A DNA stretch of 64,000 bases, from NCBI GenBank assembly GCA_937872175.1, contig CALMPI010000049.1:118879-182878 (forward strand). Reading direction: 5' to 3'. Shown in pieces: positions 25,281 to 33,130 of this stretch. The notes beneath the pieces were generated by a model. That model worked only from the letters and a program-made list of their open reading frames with translations, was not told the DNA's origin and did no database searches. This DNA comes from an uncultured Flavobacteriales bacterium (lineage in GTDB: Bacteria; Bacteroidota; Bacteroidia; Flavobacteriales_F; PHOS-HE28). Every line of letters begins with the position of its first letter. Position 1 is the stretch's first letter. The translations under genes were made by a program, and so were the position numbers.

Positions 25281-26177
25281 TCAGGGTTCGTTATGCATGC
25301 GTTCTGCCAGGACATGGAGCGCCTCAGTGCGGCCGCAATCGGGACAGGTGTCTTTGAGCAGGCCGGGAAGGGAGGTGTTGTGCCACACCGCATTGAAGCT
25401 CCAACCGGCAGCACCTGCGAATACCTGCTGGAAGGGATTGCCCTCGCCGGCATCCAACCAGGGGTTGATCTTGAACTGGATGAAGTTGTAGTCCCAGTGT
25501 TGACCGAACCAGTTGCTGAACTCCAGCCCAAGCGTGTACCTGTTGAGGATGGCCAGGGCGATGAAGCCCAACTGCGCGTCGAGGTACATGCTGTGGAAGA
25601 TCGTGTTGCAACTGCTGCTCAGCACGGGCTCACCTTCCGCTTCGAAAGCGTCGTAGCGCTGCCAGAGGACACAGCGGAAGCAGGTACGCGTGATGCCGGG
25701 GATGGAGAAGAACAACTCTCCACCCCGGCTGCGATCGTAGAAGCCGCCCCACAGGGCAGGTACACGATGACGAAGCGCAAGGATGTTGGCATACGCCTGG
25801 GCGGGGAAGGAGTCCGTCACACCGATCAGGAGCTTCACATCGCTGAACAACTTATCCAGGTCGCTGGCCCCGATATCCTGCAGCCTGCGTGGTATGCCGT
25901 TCACCCGCGTGCCGCCGTTCAAGCCCCGCAAGTGGTCCACCAATGCATCCACTTTCGGCCGGCCGATATCGGCGAGCGCGAAGCCCTGCCGCACCACGTT
26001 CGCCTCTTCCACGTGGTCCGGGTCGATCAGCGTGAGCTTTCCGATGCCCGAACGGCACAGGCCTTCCAGCAGCGAATAGGCTCCACCGGTCCCCACGCAG
26101 ACGACGTGCGCCTCGCGCATGGTTTCGAGGTCCACGGCGGCACGGATGCGGCTGAAGTCGTTCAGCTCCCGGATCAT
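25281..26177 (-). CDS. ThiF/E1-like adenylyltransferase
   Basis: 298 residues. The ATP-binding loop is VVCVGTGGAYSLLEGL (residues 25-40), followed by GKLTLIDPDHVEEANVVRQG, which matches the acidic strand end and NxxRQ motif of E1 enzymes. CFRC (166-169) and CPDC (278-281) form a probable zinc site. Cys190 in LSSSCNTIFH is a candidate acceptor cysteine (inference). E1 proteins adenylate the C-terminal glycine of a ubiquitin-like protein. The start overlaps the JAB stop by four bases (ATGA). No ubiquitin-like partner is evident in the operon. Confidence 0.85.
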   Translation of the reverse strand: MIRELNDFSRIRAAVDLETMREAHVVCVGTGGAYSLLEGLCRSGIGKLTLIDPDHVEEANVVRQGFALADIGRPKVDALVDHLRGLNGGTRVNGIPRRLQDIGASDLDKLFSDVKLLIGVTDSFPAQAYANILALRHRVPALWGGFYDRSRGGELFFSIPGITRTCFRCVLWQRYDAFEAEGEPVLSSSCNTIFHSMYLDAQLGFIALAILNRYTLGLEFSNWFGQHWDYNFIQFKINPWLDAGEGNPFQQVFAGAAGWSFNAVWHNTSLPGLLKDTCPDCGRTEALHVLAERMHNEP

Positions 26178-26905
26178 CGGTTCAGGAACAGGTTGGTGAG
26201 GAACGCGATCAAGGCGGGGGTGATGGAGATGGCCGTCCATGCCAGCAGGGCGATGAGCAGGACCTTGACCACCTGCCACTCCCAGGCCACCACACGGGCC
26301 ACGCAATGGGCATCGGCCGACCGAAGCAGGAGACGCTTCCAGCGGGGCTCTTGCACGCTCGTCGGCTCAACTCGGGACGCTTCCTGTGCAGCACCGGACG
26401 CAGGCCCCTCCACGGGCACTTCCCGTGCTTCCTGCGCGGGCTCCAAGGCATCGTCCGGGATCAGCTCCACCCTGGAGCGGCCCAGCACATCGCCGTTCGG
26501 TCCCAACACGTAGGGGAACAGCTTGAAGCCCCCGTCCGCCGTGCTGAAGGCGATGGGCGCGAAGAAGACCTTCCGTTCGATCCAGGTCATCATCTTCGTG
26601 AAGTAGGCCCTGTCCGGCATGGAGAGCGTGGCATGGCCGATCGGGTGGCTGTGTACGATGCCCACCAGGAGCAGGCCCTCCTCGTTCCACAGCTTCTCGC
26701 TGGTGGCGTTGATCTGCTCGGTGTCCATCTGGTAGGTGCTTCGGCTTACCACAGCGTGCTTGTCGGGCACGAAGCGCACGATCGTGTAGTCGTCCGGACG
26801 ACCGTAGAGCGCACCACCGCTTTCGGCCGGTTTGGTGCCGATGTGGTCCACGATGGCGTAGAACGCCGACTCCGTGATGCGCATGGGGGGGAGTTGCTGT
26901 TGCAT
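26174..26905 (-). CDS. JAB/JAMM (MPN+) metalloprotease with C-terminal membrane segment
   Basis: 243 residues. The zinc-isopeptidase signature is complete: Glu28 (PAESGGALYG) and H85-S-H87...S95-x2-D98 (VHSHPIGHATLSMPD). A flexible Pro/Glu-rich linker (~145-185) leads to a C-terminal hydrophobic helix (VVKVLLIALLAWTAISITPALIAFL), so the enzyme is probably anchored to the inner membrane. Enzymes of this type remove or process ubiquitin-like proteins. It lies between the E2-like and E1-like genes, a classic association. The ATG at 26905 is used; an ATG at 26884 would lose seven residues. Confidence 0.88.
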   Translation of the reverse strand: MQQQLPPMRITESAFYAIVDHIGTKPAESGGALYGRPDDYTIVRFVPDKHAVVSRSTYQMDTEQINATSEKLWNEEGLLLVGIVHSHPIGHATLSMPDRAYFTKMMTWIERKVFFAPIAFSTADGGFKLFPYVLGPNGDVLGRSRVELIPDDALEPAQEAREVPVEGPASGAAQEASRVEPTSVQEPRWKRLLLRSADAHCVARVVAWEWQVVKVLLIALLAWTAISITPALIAFLTNLFLNR

Positions 26906-26926
26906 GGTTGTGCTGGGATGTTGGGA

Positions 26927-27814
26927 TCAACGGAAGAAGCGGCGCATGCGCTCCAGCACCGAAGGCTGCTGGGCAGGCTGCTGCGGGGGTGTGTAGGCGT
27001 CGTGCTGGTGCTGCTGGGCGCCATAACCCTGCTGGGCTTGGGCAGCCGCCATCTGCTCCTGCTGCTCGGCGATCTGCGCATCCAGCGTCATCCCGGTCAG
27101 GATGTAGCGCCACGTCATCTCGGCCCAGGACATGCTCAGGGCCTGTGCGGTCTGCAGGTCTTGGGGTGCGAGGTGGTCGTACACGCAGATCCGATGGCCT
27201 CCGCGTTCCGACGGCCAGCGATGGATGATGTGCTGGTTGGTATCCCGGCCATTGTAACTGGGCTGGGCTTCGATGTCCATGTCCCACCTGCCGTCCTCCT
27301 TCTCCACGTAGTTGAACTTGAAGAAGGCGCGGCCGTCGTAGGTACGGTAGGTGTAGGGCCCCACCACGCGGGCATGCAGGGTTCCTTTCGGGATCACCAA
27401 CCCCGGATTGCGGATGACACCCACCTCAGCGGAGTGTTGAGCACCGGGGTACGCACCCGGATGCTGACCGGGATGGTACGGATACCCGCCCCCGGCACCA
27501 TAGGGGTGCGGGGGCGGGTATGCCGAGGGGTGCAGGGGTTCCTGAACGGCGTGGTGCTCCGGTTGCATGGGGTACGGCCCGCCTACCATGGTGATCGATG
27601 GCTTGTGGTGGAGGGTACCCGGGGGTATGACCAGGCCCGGATTGCGCTGGAAGCCCCGTCCGTCGTGGGTTTGCGGATGTGCCGGGCCCTGCGGATAGTG
27701 GCCGGGGTGCGCGTGGTGGTGATGCGGTGCGGGGTAGTGCCCAGGGTGCTGCGGGTGCATATGCGGCTGATGCGGCATGTGGTAGGGTTGCTGGGGGGTG
27801 TTCTTGTGGTCCAT
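26927..27814 (-). CDS. E2-like (UBC-fold) protein with His/Pro/Gln-rich N-terminus
   Basis: 295 residues. Residues 1-128 are low-complexity, rich in His, Pro, Gly, Tyr and Gln. The sequence RNPGLVIPxGTLH occurs twice (57-69 and 135-147). Residues ~150-245 resemble prokaryotic E2 domains: a tryptophan strand (GRWDMDIEAQP), a His pair (QHIIHRW), then GGHRICVYDH with Cys210, the only cysteine in the protein, and the helix SMSWAEMTWRYILTG. Cys210 is the expected thioester residue. The C-terminus is Gln/Ala-rich with a basic end. The start at 27814 is preferred for its A/C-rich leader; 27877 is possible. It is the first gene of the operon. Confidence 0.7.
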   Translation of the reverse strand: MDHKNTPQQPYHMPHQPHMHPQHPGHYPAPHHHHAHPGHYPQGPAHPQTHDGRGFQRNPGLVIPPGTLHHKPSITMVGGPYPMQPEHHAVQEPLHPSAYPPPHPYGAGGGYPYHPGQHPGAYPGAQHSAEVGVIRNPGLVIPKGTLHARVVGPYTYRTYDGRAFFKFNYVEKEDGRWDMDIEAQPSYNGRDTNQHIIHRWPSERGGHRICVYDHLAPQDLQTAQALSMSWAEMTWRYILTGMTLDAQIAEQQEQMAAAQAQQGYGAQQHQHDAYTPPQQPAQQPSVLERMRRFFR

Positions 27815-28119
27815 GGCGTTGGGGGTGTTGGGGTTTGTGTTGTGTTGATCGTGGAGCTGGTGGACGTGCGATGTCATCGGTGATTGGGGTGTGTGAGGGG
27901 ATTGAATAAGCAGGAGGTATCCGCTGAAGATGTTCTAGGGTGGCACTCGTGTGATCATGAATGTGGTTGGACTTGTTTTCGATCTTGTTCCATGGGCGAA
28001 TTGACTTCCCATCAAGTTTTCCCGACTCCGCCTTCGGATGGCCTTGTCGATTTCTCGTGTGGCTTTCTGACTCATTGTTCGCTACAACATTCCGATGCAT
28101 GGAGTTTTCCCAATTCCGC
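27815..28119. other. Intergenic region upstream of the E2-like operon
   Basis: No supported gene. The part from about 27,900 to 28,110 is AT-richer than its surroundings and must hold the promoter for the leftward E2/JAB/E1 operon, but no clear TAnnTTTG box was found. The ORF that crosses this stretch on the minus strand is only a shifted-frame reading of the E2-like gene. Confidence 0.5.
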
Positions 28120-28419
28120 TCACCTCAGGCTTCTGAAGGATGCCCGCACGATGGTATAGATGCCCGCTAGCACCAGTGCCAGGGTGAGCATGCTCTGGAT
28201 GAACTGGCCGCGCAGAACGGCATCGCCGCCGGAAACGAACTGTGCCAGAAGCAGCAAGGCACCGATGCTGGAGGCCACAATGCGGCCACGCCGCCCGAAG
28301 GCCAATGCCGCCACTACCGCGATCAATGCGATTACGATGAAGGTGGGGCTCAGGACGCCCCTTAGGAAGAGCCGGACGCTGAGGACGACGAGCGAAAGGA
28401 GGGTGAGAAAGCGGAGCAT
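28120..28419 (-). CDS. Small multi-spanning membrane protein (99 aa)
   Basis: 99 residues starting MLRFLTLLSLVVLSVRLFLR. Four hydrophobic segments are visible (residues ~3-18, 23-40, 47-62 and 72-92) separated by short Arg/Gly turns, including FGRRGRIVASS. No family was recognised. The ATG at 28419 is chosen because the longer reading adds charged sequence without a helix. It lies between the phosphorelay operon (190 bases upstream) and the E2-like operon (306 bases downstream), and could belong to either or neither. Confidence 0.65.
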   Translation of the reverse strand: MLRFLTLLSLVVLSVRLFLRGVLSPTFIVIALIAVVAALAFGRRGRIVASSIGALLLLAQFVSGGDAVLRGQFIQSMLTLALVLAGIYTIVRASFRSLR

Positions 28420-28608
28420 GCGTCCCAATTCTGGGTGCAAGCTCCTCTGCTCAACTTCTTCCCCATCTTTCCCGTGCACCCCATCGAGTCCCTACCACCC
28501 GACAGCGGGAGTGGAGAATGCCCGTTCCCGGTAGGGGGCGATCACCAAGTACACAATTCCACCATATACGATGGCAGAGACCTACACTGCTTCCGGCCGA
28601 CGATCTTA

Positions 28609-30780
28609 TCAATCCTCGGCATCCGGCCGAAGCTTTGAGATACAAGCCGTAAGCAGGCGCTGGATATCTTCATCCAGGTGATCGAATGATTCCAAGATGC
28701 GCTTCTGCTCGCTATAGCGATCGTACTTCACGTCCTCAAGATCCTTGAAGATATCTGTCCAGATCTTTGAATCGCCGCTATAGGTCTCTTTGGAAAGGCT
28801 GGTCAGCACCTCCTTAGCAAGGGCATGGTCAACGTCCGTATAGTTCTCCTTAAGTGGGCTATAATTCTCGTTGAATATGGATCGGGTGCCTCGTTTCTTG
28901 GAAAGTGCCTGATGCTGGTGTATGACTTCCAGCGCACTGTACAGTACTTCGCACAGAGATTCGTTCGACTTCCACAATGACGTGAAGGAGTTGGATACTC
29001 CCCATCCATTGGCATTCAGCTGAGCTATCTCTTCTTTGAACAATTGGCCACGCTTCAATCGGAACCTATCGGATCCATTGTCAACGGTTGAACGACCTAG
29101 GCCGATCCACGTGAAATAGTTCTTCACGCCTCGCGGTTTTCCGTCCTTCCATCCCCACCAAAGCTTTCCGGTGTGCTTCTTATAGTCGATCACCTCATCT
29201 TTTCCATAGCTAGCCAGCATGATCATGCGATGGGTGAGCAGTCGTTGAAGCCGGTCCACGTGAACTTCGTCAGTGATATCCGATATCAGCGACTTGGCAT
29301 TCTGCTCCTTACCGAATTCACAGGATACACGTATTTCAGGGTCATTGGACATTACCTTTTGGACATCCTCCACAATGCCCTCCCACATCTTCTTGAACCG
29401 GTCCTCGCGATATAGTTTCAGGTCGTAATAGAAGGTCTTGTATCCGCCCCCGCTGTCATCCCCAGAGGGGCTATGGCTTGATCGGTCGCCCCAGTAGGCA
29501 TTGTTCGGGCCGGGCTTGCGACGAAGCGGCTCGTGCAGGGCGATATCCTTGAGCAGGTCCGCGATGAACTGGTTGAACGATCGCTCCCCGCCCTTCACGA
29601 GTTGCGACTTGTACAGGACCTTGGTCCGGCCCAACTGGAGTTCAGACACTCCTTGACGCCCCATCTCGGTGATGACGTACGTAACGATGCCGTCACAGTG
29701 TTGTTGAGCATACTCAAGTACGTCCACCCCTTGAACGGACTGCTCGAACACCCTGGTTCCTGTATCCGGTTCGTTGAGGGAAAGGTCGCACAACAGCGCA
29801 CGATAACCAACGCCATGCTCCCGAAGTTCCATAAGGGCCTCCCTGCCATCGGCATGATCGTCCACTTCCACGAAGTCATCGAGCTTGCCCTTGATGCTTG
29901 CCCGCGTCGAATCATCATCCTCGAGCAGCATCACGCGAGGCTTGTTCCTCCTTGCCCTAAGCCGCGAGACCTCTGCGGAGTTCAAGGCTACGATACGGCG
30001 ATGAATCTCGTGGCGCAGTCGCGAGGCAAGGTCTCGTTTCCGGCCGGCGTCTGTGGTCGCGAACCATTCGGCTATCGTGCCCTTCATCTTCTCGTCCGCA
30101 AGGTCGGGTAGGGCCTGCATTTGTTCCATCGCGGGCAGCATCCGATCGAGCACCATGTCGTCATCGAGCAACAGAGCATTGTCCAAGGCGTGTGCTATCT
30201 GGTCGAGGACACCCTTCTCTCTAAGGCCGTACTGTTGCAGGTAACGCCACTTTGCCGATGATGGTCGAAACAGTTCAATCTGCTCGGCAGGCTTCTGCTC
30301 CCTGTCCAGGGGCAGCGGCAACTGGTAATGTGGGAAACTCTTTACGAAGAAGCGATCCAGATTGTGGGTGCGGTCGTACAACTCTTCGCGCCCGAGCAGG
30401 CTCAGGAAGATGATGGTCGCGGGCTTTTCGCGCTGAAGCAGTATCTGCTCCGCCAAGTGATACCCTCCGAAGAGCTTGCCCTCGTACCAGTCCAGTTCCG
30501 CCAATATAAGGTAGGTATCGAAGGACGACAGGTCCGGTCTTTTATGTTCGAGCAGTTCGTACTCCACCTTCATTGGCCCACCCTCGAATGAGTGGACATG
30601 GCCTTTCAACCAAGCCGGAGGCGCCTTCCCGGCTTTCCGCCAAGCGATCGCTATATGCACCTTCCCGTCCTTGGCAACCAACTGCGGTAGACTTCCGGAT
30701 CCCGAGGGGGAAGCGGTTGCGGCCCTCCCCTTCACCCCGCCCTTAGCTTTGGTCGTCGCCTTAGTCATTCCCTTTGCCAT
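28609..30780 (-). CDS. Receiver-domain protein with unknown C-terminal effector
   Basis: 723 residues. Residues ~85-148 resemble a receiver fold (YLILAELDWYEGKLFGGYHL, ATIIFLSLLGRE, FFVKSFP). Residues ~280-395 form a better receiver: acidic pocket in RVMLLEDDDST, probable phospho-acceptor Asp332 (ALLCDLSL), Thr371, and Lys391 (VLYKSQL). The last 300 residues are unlike any domain I know, helical and charged, with WWGWKDGKPRGVKNYFTWIG, and may be the output module. The start at the ATG at 30780 overlaps the previous gene; the ATG at 30768 is an alternative. It is the last gene of an eight-gene operon that includes a histidine kinase. Confidence 0.75.
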   Translation of the reverse strand: MAKGMTKATTKAKGGVKGRAATASPSGSGSLPQLVAKDGKVHIAIAWRKAGKAPPAWLKGHVHSFEGGPMKVEYELLEHKRPDLSSFDTYLILAELDWYEGKLFGGYHLAEQILLQREKPATIIFLSLLGREELYDRTHNLDRFFVKSFPHYQLPLPLDREQKPAEQIELFRPSSAKWRYLQQYGLREKGVLDQIAHALDNALLLDDDMVLDRMLPAMEQMQALPDLADEKMKGTIAEWFATTDAGRKRDLASRLRHEIHRRIVALNSAEVSRLRARRNKPRVMLLEDDDSTRASIKGKLDDFVEVDDHADGREALMELREHGVGYRALLCDLSLNEPDTGTRVFEQSVQGVDVLEYAQQHCDGIVTYVITEMGRQGVSELQLGRTKVLYKSQLVKGGERSFNQFIADLLKDIALHEPLRRKPGPNNAYWGDRSSHSPSGDDSGGGYKTFYYDLKLYREDRFKKMWEGIVEDVQKVMSNDPEIRVSCEFGKEQNAKSLISDITDEVHVDRLQRLLTHRMIMLASYGKDEVIDYKKHTGKLWWGWKDGKPRGVKNYFTWIGLGRSTVDNGSDRFRLKRGQLFKEEIAQLNANGWGVSNSFTSLWKSNESLCEVLYSALEVIHQHQALSKKRGTRSIFNENYSPLKENYTDVDHALAKEVLTSLSKETYSGDSKIWTDIFKDLEDVKYDRYSEQKRILESFDHLDEDIQRLLTACISKLRPDAED

Positions 30781-32434
30781 GGCCGTCTCGTTTGGGAGGG
30801 CGTTTGTAGTCCGATACATCGATGCGGATACCAGTATCCTTTACCGTATGAACTTTCTTTGGCACCCGCAGTTTGACCGTCCATTCACGGAACTTGCTCA
30901 ACCATTCGATCAGTTTGGCGTCATCAATGGTTGAAATGTGAGGTATGCTCGAAAGCTTGACCAGATGGGATGCAGAATTCCGGCCGATGAACAGTTCGCT
31001 TCCGAGTTCATCAACCTCCAAAAGGTACTCACGCTGGGAAGAACCATGTACTACTTCGATCAGCTTGCTCAAGTGCTGCATGATCAGCGACGGATAGAAC
31101 CACTTGTTCACTGCAGGTTCCATGCGGGCACCCAGCGTGGTCATGCCCAGGTAGTCCCGGAGCAGGAAGAGAGATTCGTGCATGATACCTATGAACACGT
31201 ACCGATCCGTGCCTTTCACGTCCGGCCGCTCCTTCTCCCACCAGTGCTGGGCCTTCGCACCTTCTAGTTCGACGATGTGCCGGCCGAATTGCCGGGCTTC
31301 ATCCCAAAGTGGATCCATGGTGCCTAGCACCAACTCCAATAGGTTGGTATAGCTCTGCCCTGCACGTTCCAAGCCCGATGGAGAAGAAACGTCCTCCTTC
31401 ACCCAATAGGCATCGCATCCGAGATGTCGGAGGTGATCCAAGGATTCTGCCCTGGCCGAAGCCGTAGTGACGATGATCGGCACAGCCGGATCCACCGTGC
31501 GGATCTGCTCCATAAGCCGCACACCGGATAGGTCCTTGACATTAGCACCATGGTCCTCATCGCTTAGACGGAGGTCCAGAAGGATCAGATCGGTCTGACG
31601 CTTCTTGATCTCCAGTATCAGCTCTTCCTTGAAGTAGGTGTCGCGGTCCTGCAGCTTCGCGTTCGAGAGGGGCAGTTGCTGCAGCCGCTGGTCATAGGGG
31701 TCATCGAAGAGCATGGCGGCATACAGGTCCGCCCAGCCATCAAATGCCTGATCGTCGATGAGCAAGACCTTCAGCCTGCTTTCTTGTAGGCGGTTCCCTA
31801 AGCGCGTCCGAGCCCTTCTTGCCTCTTGTATCCAATCATCCGATCCATCGGTGGCATTGTCCAGTAAGCGTTGAAGCATGAAGAACTCCAAGGGAGGTTC
31901 GGTGTCGGCCCCAAGCTCAAGCCCGGTACCTGTCACGCGTTCATGCACCGCGCACAGGCGCTGGATGCCCCATAGGTTCGCCAGCCGATGCTTGAACCTA
32001 GCCTCGTCGTAGGCGGGGAGCACGAACGGGCGGTATCCGCCCGTAGCGGACCGTTTCTCCAGTTCGTTTCTTTCGAAGAGCCATTGAACGATGCCCAAGA
32101 CCCGCTCCGGTGCCAACGGCAATCGTTCATACCTATTCCCCGGCGCCAGCATGATCAGATGCTCCGGATGCTTCGCCAAGATCTCCTCCGCCGTTTGGAA
32201 ACCGACCAAGAGGATGGGCGCCGTGTGCTTATGCTTCAACCGGAGCCATGTGAGCAGCTCCATGCCCGGATACGTGCTGGAACGGCCGCTCGGGAAGGTG
32301 CCATCCAGGGCAATGACAAGGGGGCCATCCACTTTAGCGAGCTTCTCCGCAACAAGGCGCGGTTGCTCCGCGCCTCCAATTATGACCTGATCCGGCTCCA
32401 GGCCCAACTGGGCTGCGATGACGCTTGCCGCCAT
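30761..32434 (-). CDS. Tandem receiver-like protein
   Basis: 557 residues. The N-terminal ~100 residues look like a degenerate receiver (GPLVIALDGTFPSGRSS, then APILLVGFQTAEEI). Residues ~221-346 are a clear receiver: LKVLLIDDQAFDGW (Asp227, Asp228), phospho-acceptor Asp287 in LILLDLRLSDEDHG, IVTTASA, and Lys346 in AYWVKED. The C-terminal 200 residues are of unknown type (QHWWEKERPDVKGTDRYVF). It starts three bases after the 229-aa gene and overlaps the next gene, so it is co-translated with both. It probably receives phosphate from the kinase encoded two genes upstream (inference). Confidence 0.78.
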   Translation of the reverse strand: MAASVIAAQLGLEPDQVIIGGAEQPRLVAEKLAKVDGPLVIALDGTFPSGRSSTYPGMELLTWLRLKHKHTAPILLVGFQTAEEILAKHPEHLIMLAPGNRYERLPLAPERVLGIVQWLFERNELEKRSATGGYRPFVLPAYDEARFKHRLANLWGIQRLCAVHERVTGTGLELGADTEPPLEFFMLQRLLDNATDGSDDWIQEARRARTRLGNRLQESRLKVLLIDDQAFDGWADLYAAMLFDDPYDQRLQQLPLSNAKLQDRDTYFKEELILEIKKRQTDLILLDLRLSDEDHGANVKDLSGVRLMEQIRTVDPAVPIIVTTASARAESLDHLRHLGCDAYWVKEDVSSPSGLERAGQSYTNLLELVLGTMDPLWDEARQFGRHIVELEGAKAQHWWEKERPDVKGTDRYVFIGIMHESLFLLRDYLGMTTLGARMEPAVNKWFYPSLIMQHLSKLIEVVHGSSQREYLLEVDELGSELFIGRNSASHLVKLSSIPHISTIDDAKLIEWLSKFREWTVKLRVPKKVHTVKDTGIRIDVSDYKRPPKRDGHGKGND

Positions 32435-32437
32435 GGC

Positions 32438-33127
32438 TCAAGCAGTTTGGTGGGATGGTAGCGAGATCTCCTCCGAAAGGATGAGGTCCCGGAGCGCAGA
32501 GAACGTATTGTAGTCCTTGGGTCGTAGAGGCTCCTTAGGCAACTTGCAGAGCAGCTCCTCTACCTCGTTCTGCTTGGCGGCCTTTTGGATCGCCTTGGCT
32601 AACGTTTCCTTTCGAGGTTCCGGCCGCTTGCCCGCCATAATAGCGTAGAGGTAGTCCAGCTTGTCGGCGAGAAGGTCGTGGATGGGCGAAACCCGCTCAA
32701 GGAATGTCCACAACCTTTCAAATACTTCTTTCCCATCAACATCAGGCTTCATGATTTCAGCGAGGTGCCGATAGGGCTCACCATTCTCCCCAGGCAATCC
32801 ATGGTGGCCCTGATACCCTGCTCCCAACACTAAGCCAGCACTTGACCCGTTGATCTGTTCAATGAACGCAATCCGGTCGGCATCACTGGGGACTGAATGG
32901 TAGACATAATGCAGAGTACCGACGCGCGGAGTGGCCGCGAAAACGGCCCGGTGGTTGACCGCATGCTGTCCCTCGTCCTGCAGGAGATAGATGCTATCAT
33001 CCGTTCCATCGCCGTGGTAGAATGCCTCCTCTGGGCTCAGCCTTTGGTCAATCTCATTCGAGGTTAGGACTCTTTGGACATCAGCCATCTTGTCTCCGCA
33101 AGTGAAAAAGACGATAGTTCTTGCCAT
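32438..33127 (-). CDS. Protein of unknown function between the kinase and receiver genes
   Basis: 229 residues, soluble, beginning MARTIVFFTCGDKMADVQRV. The first ~110 residues alternate short strands and helices (RAVFAATPRVGTLHYVYHSV, SSAGLVLGAGYQGHHG), suggesting an alpha/beta fold; the rest is helical and charged. No motif was recognised. It starts three bases after the kinase stop and ends three bases before the tandem-receiver start, so it belongs to the same pathway. It may be an adaptor or a small enzyme; nothing allows a choice. Confidence 0.7.
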   Translation of the reverse strand: MARTIVFFTCGDKMADVQRVLTSNEIDQRLSPEEAFYHGDGTDDSIYLLQDEGQHAVNHRAVFAATPRVGTLHYVYHSVPSDADRIAFIEQINGSSAGLVLGAGYQGHHGLPGENGEPYRHLAEIMKPDVDGKEVFERLWTFLERVSPIHDLLADKLDYLYAIMAGKRPEPRKETLAKAIQKAAKQNEVEELLCKLPKEPLRPKDYNTFSALRDLILSEEISLPSHQTA

Positions 33128-33130
33128 GTG

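Noticed and set aside
27426..28100. 224-codon minus-strand frame covering the region upstream of the E2-like gene
   Set aside because: It is a shifted reading of the His/Pro-rich E2-like gene; it could not serve as the missing ubiquitin-like protein because it has no beta-grasp pattern or terminal Gly.
28490..28536. 7-bp inverted repeat CCCTACC/GGTAGGG upstream of the 99-aa membrane gene
   Set aside because: Too short, with a long loop; expected by chance in this sequence.
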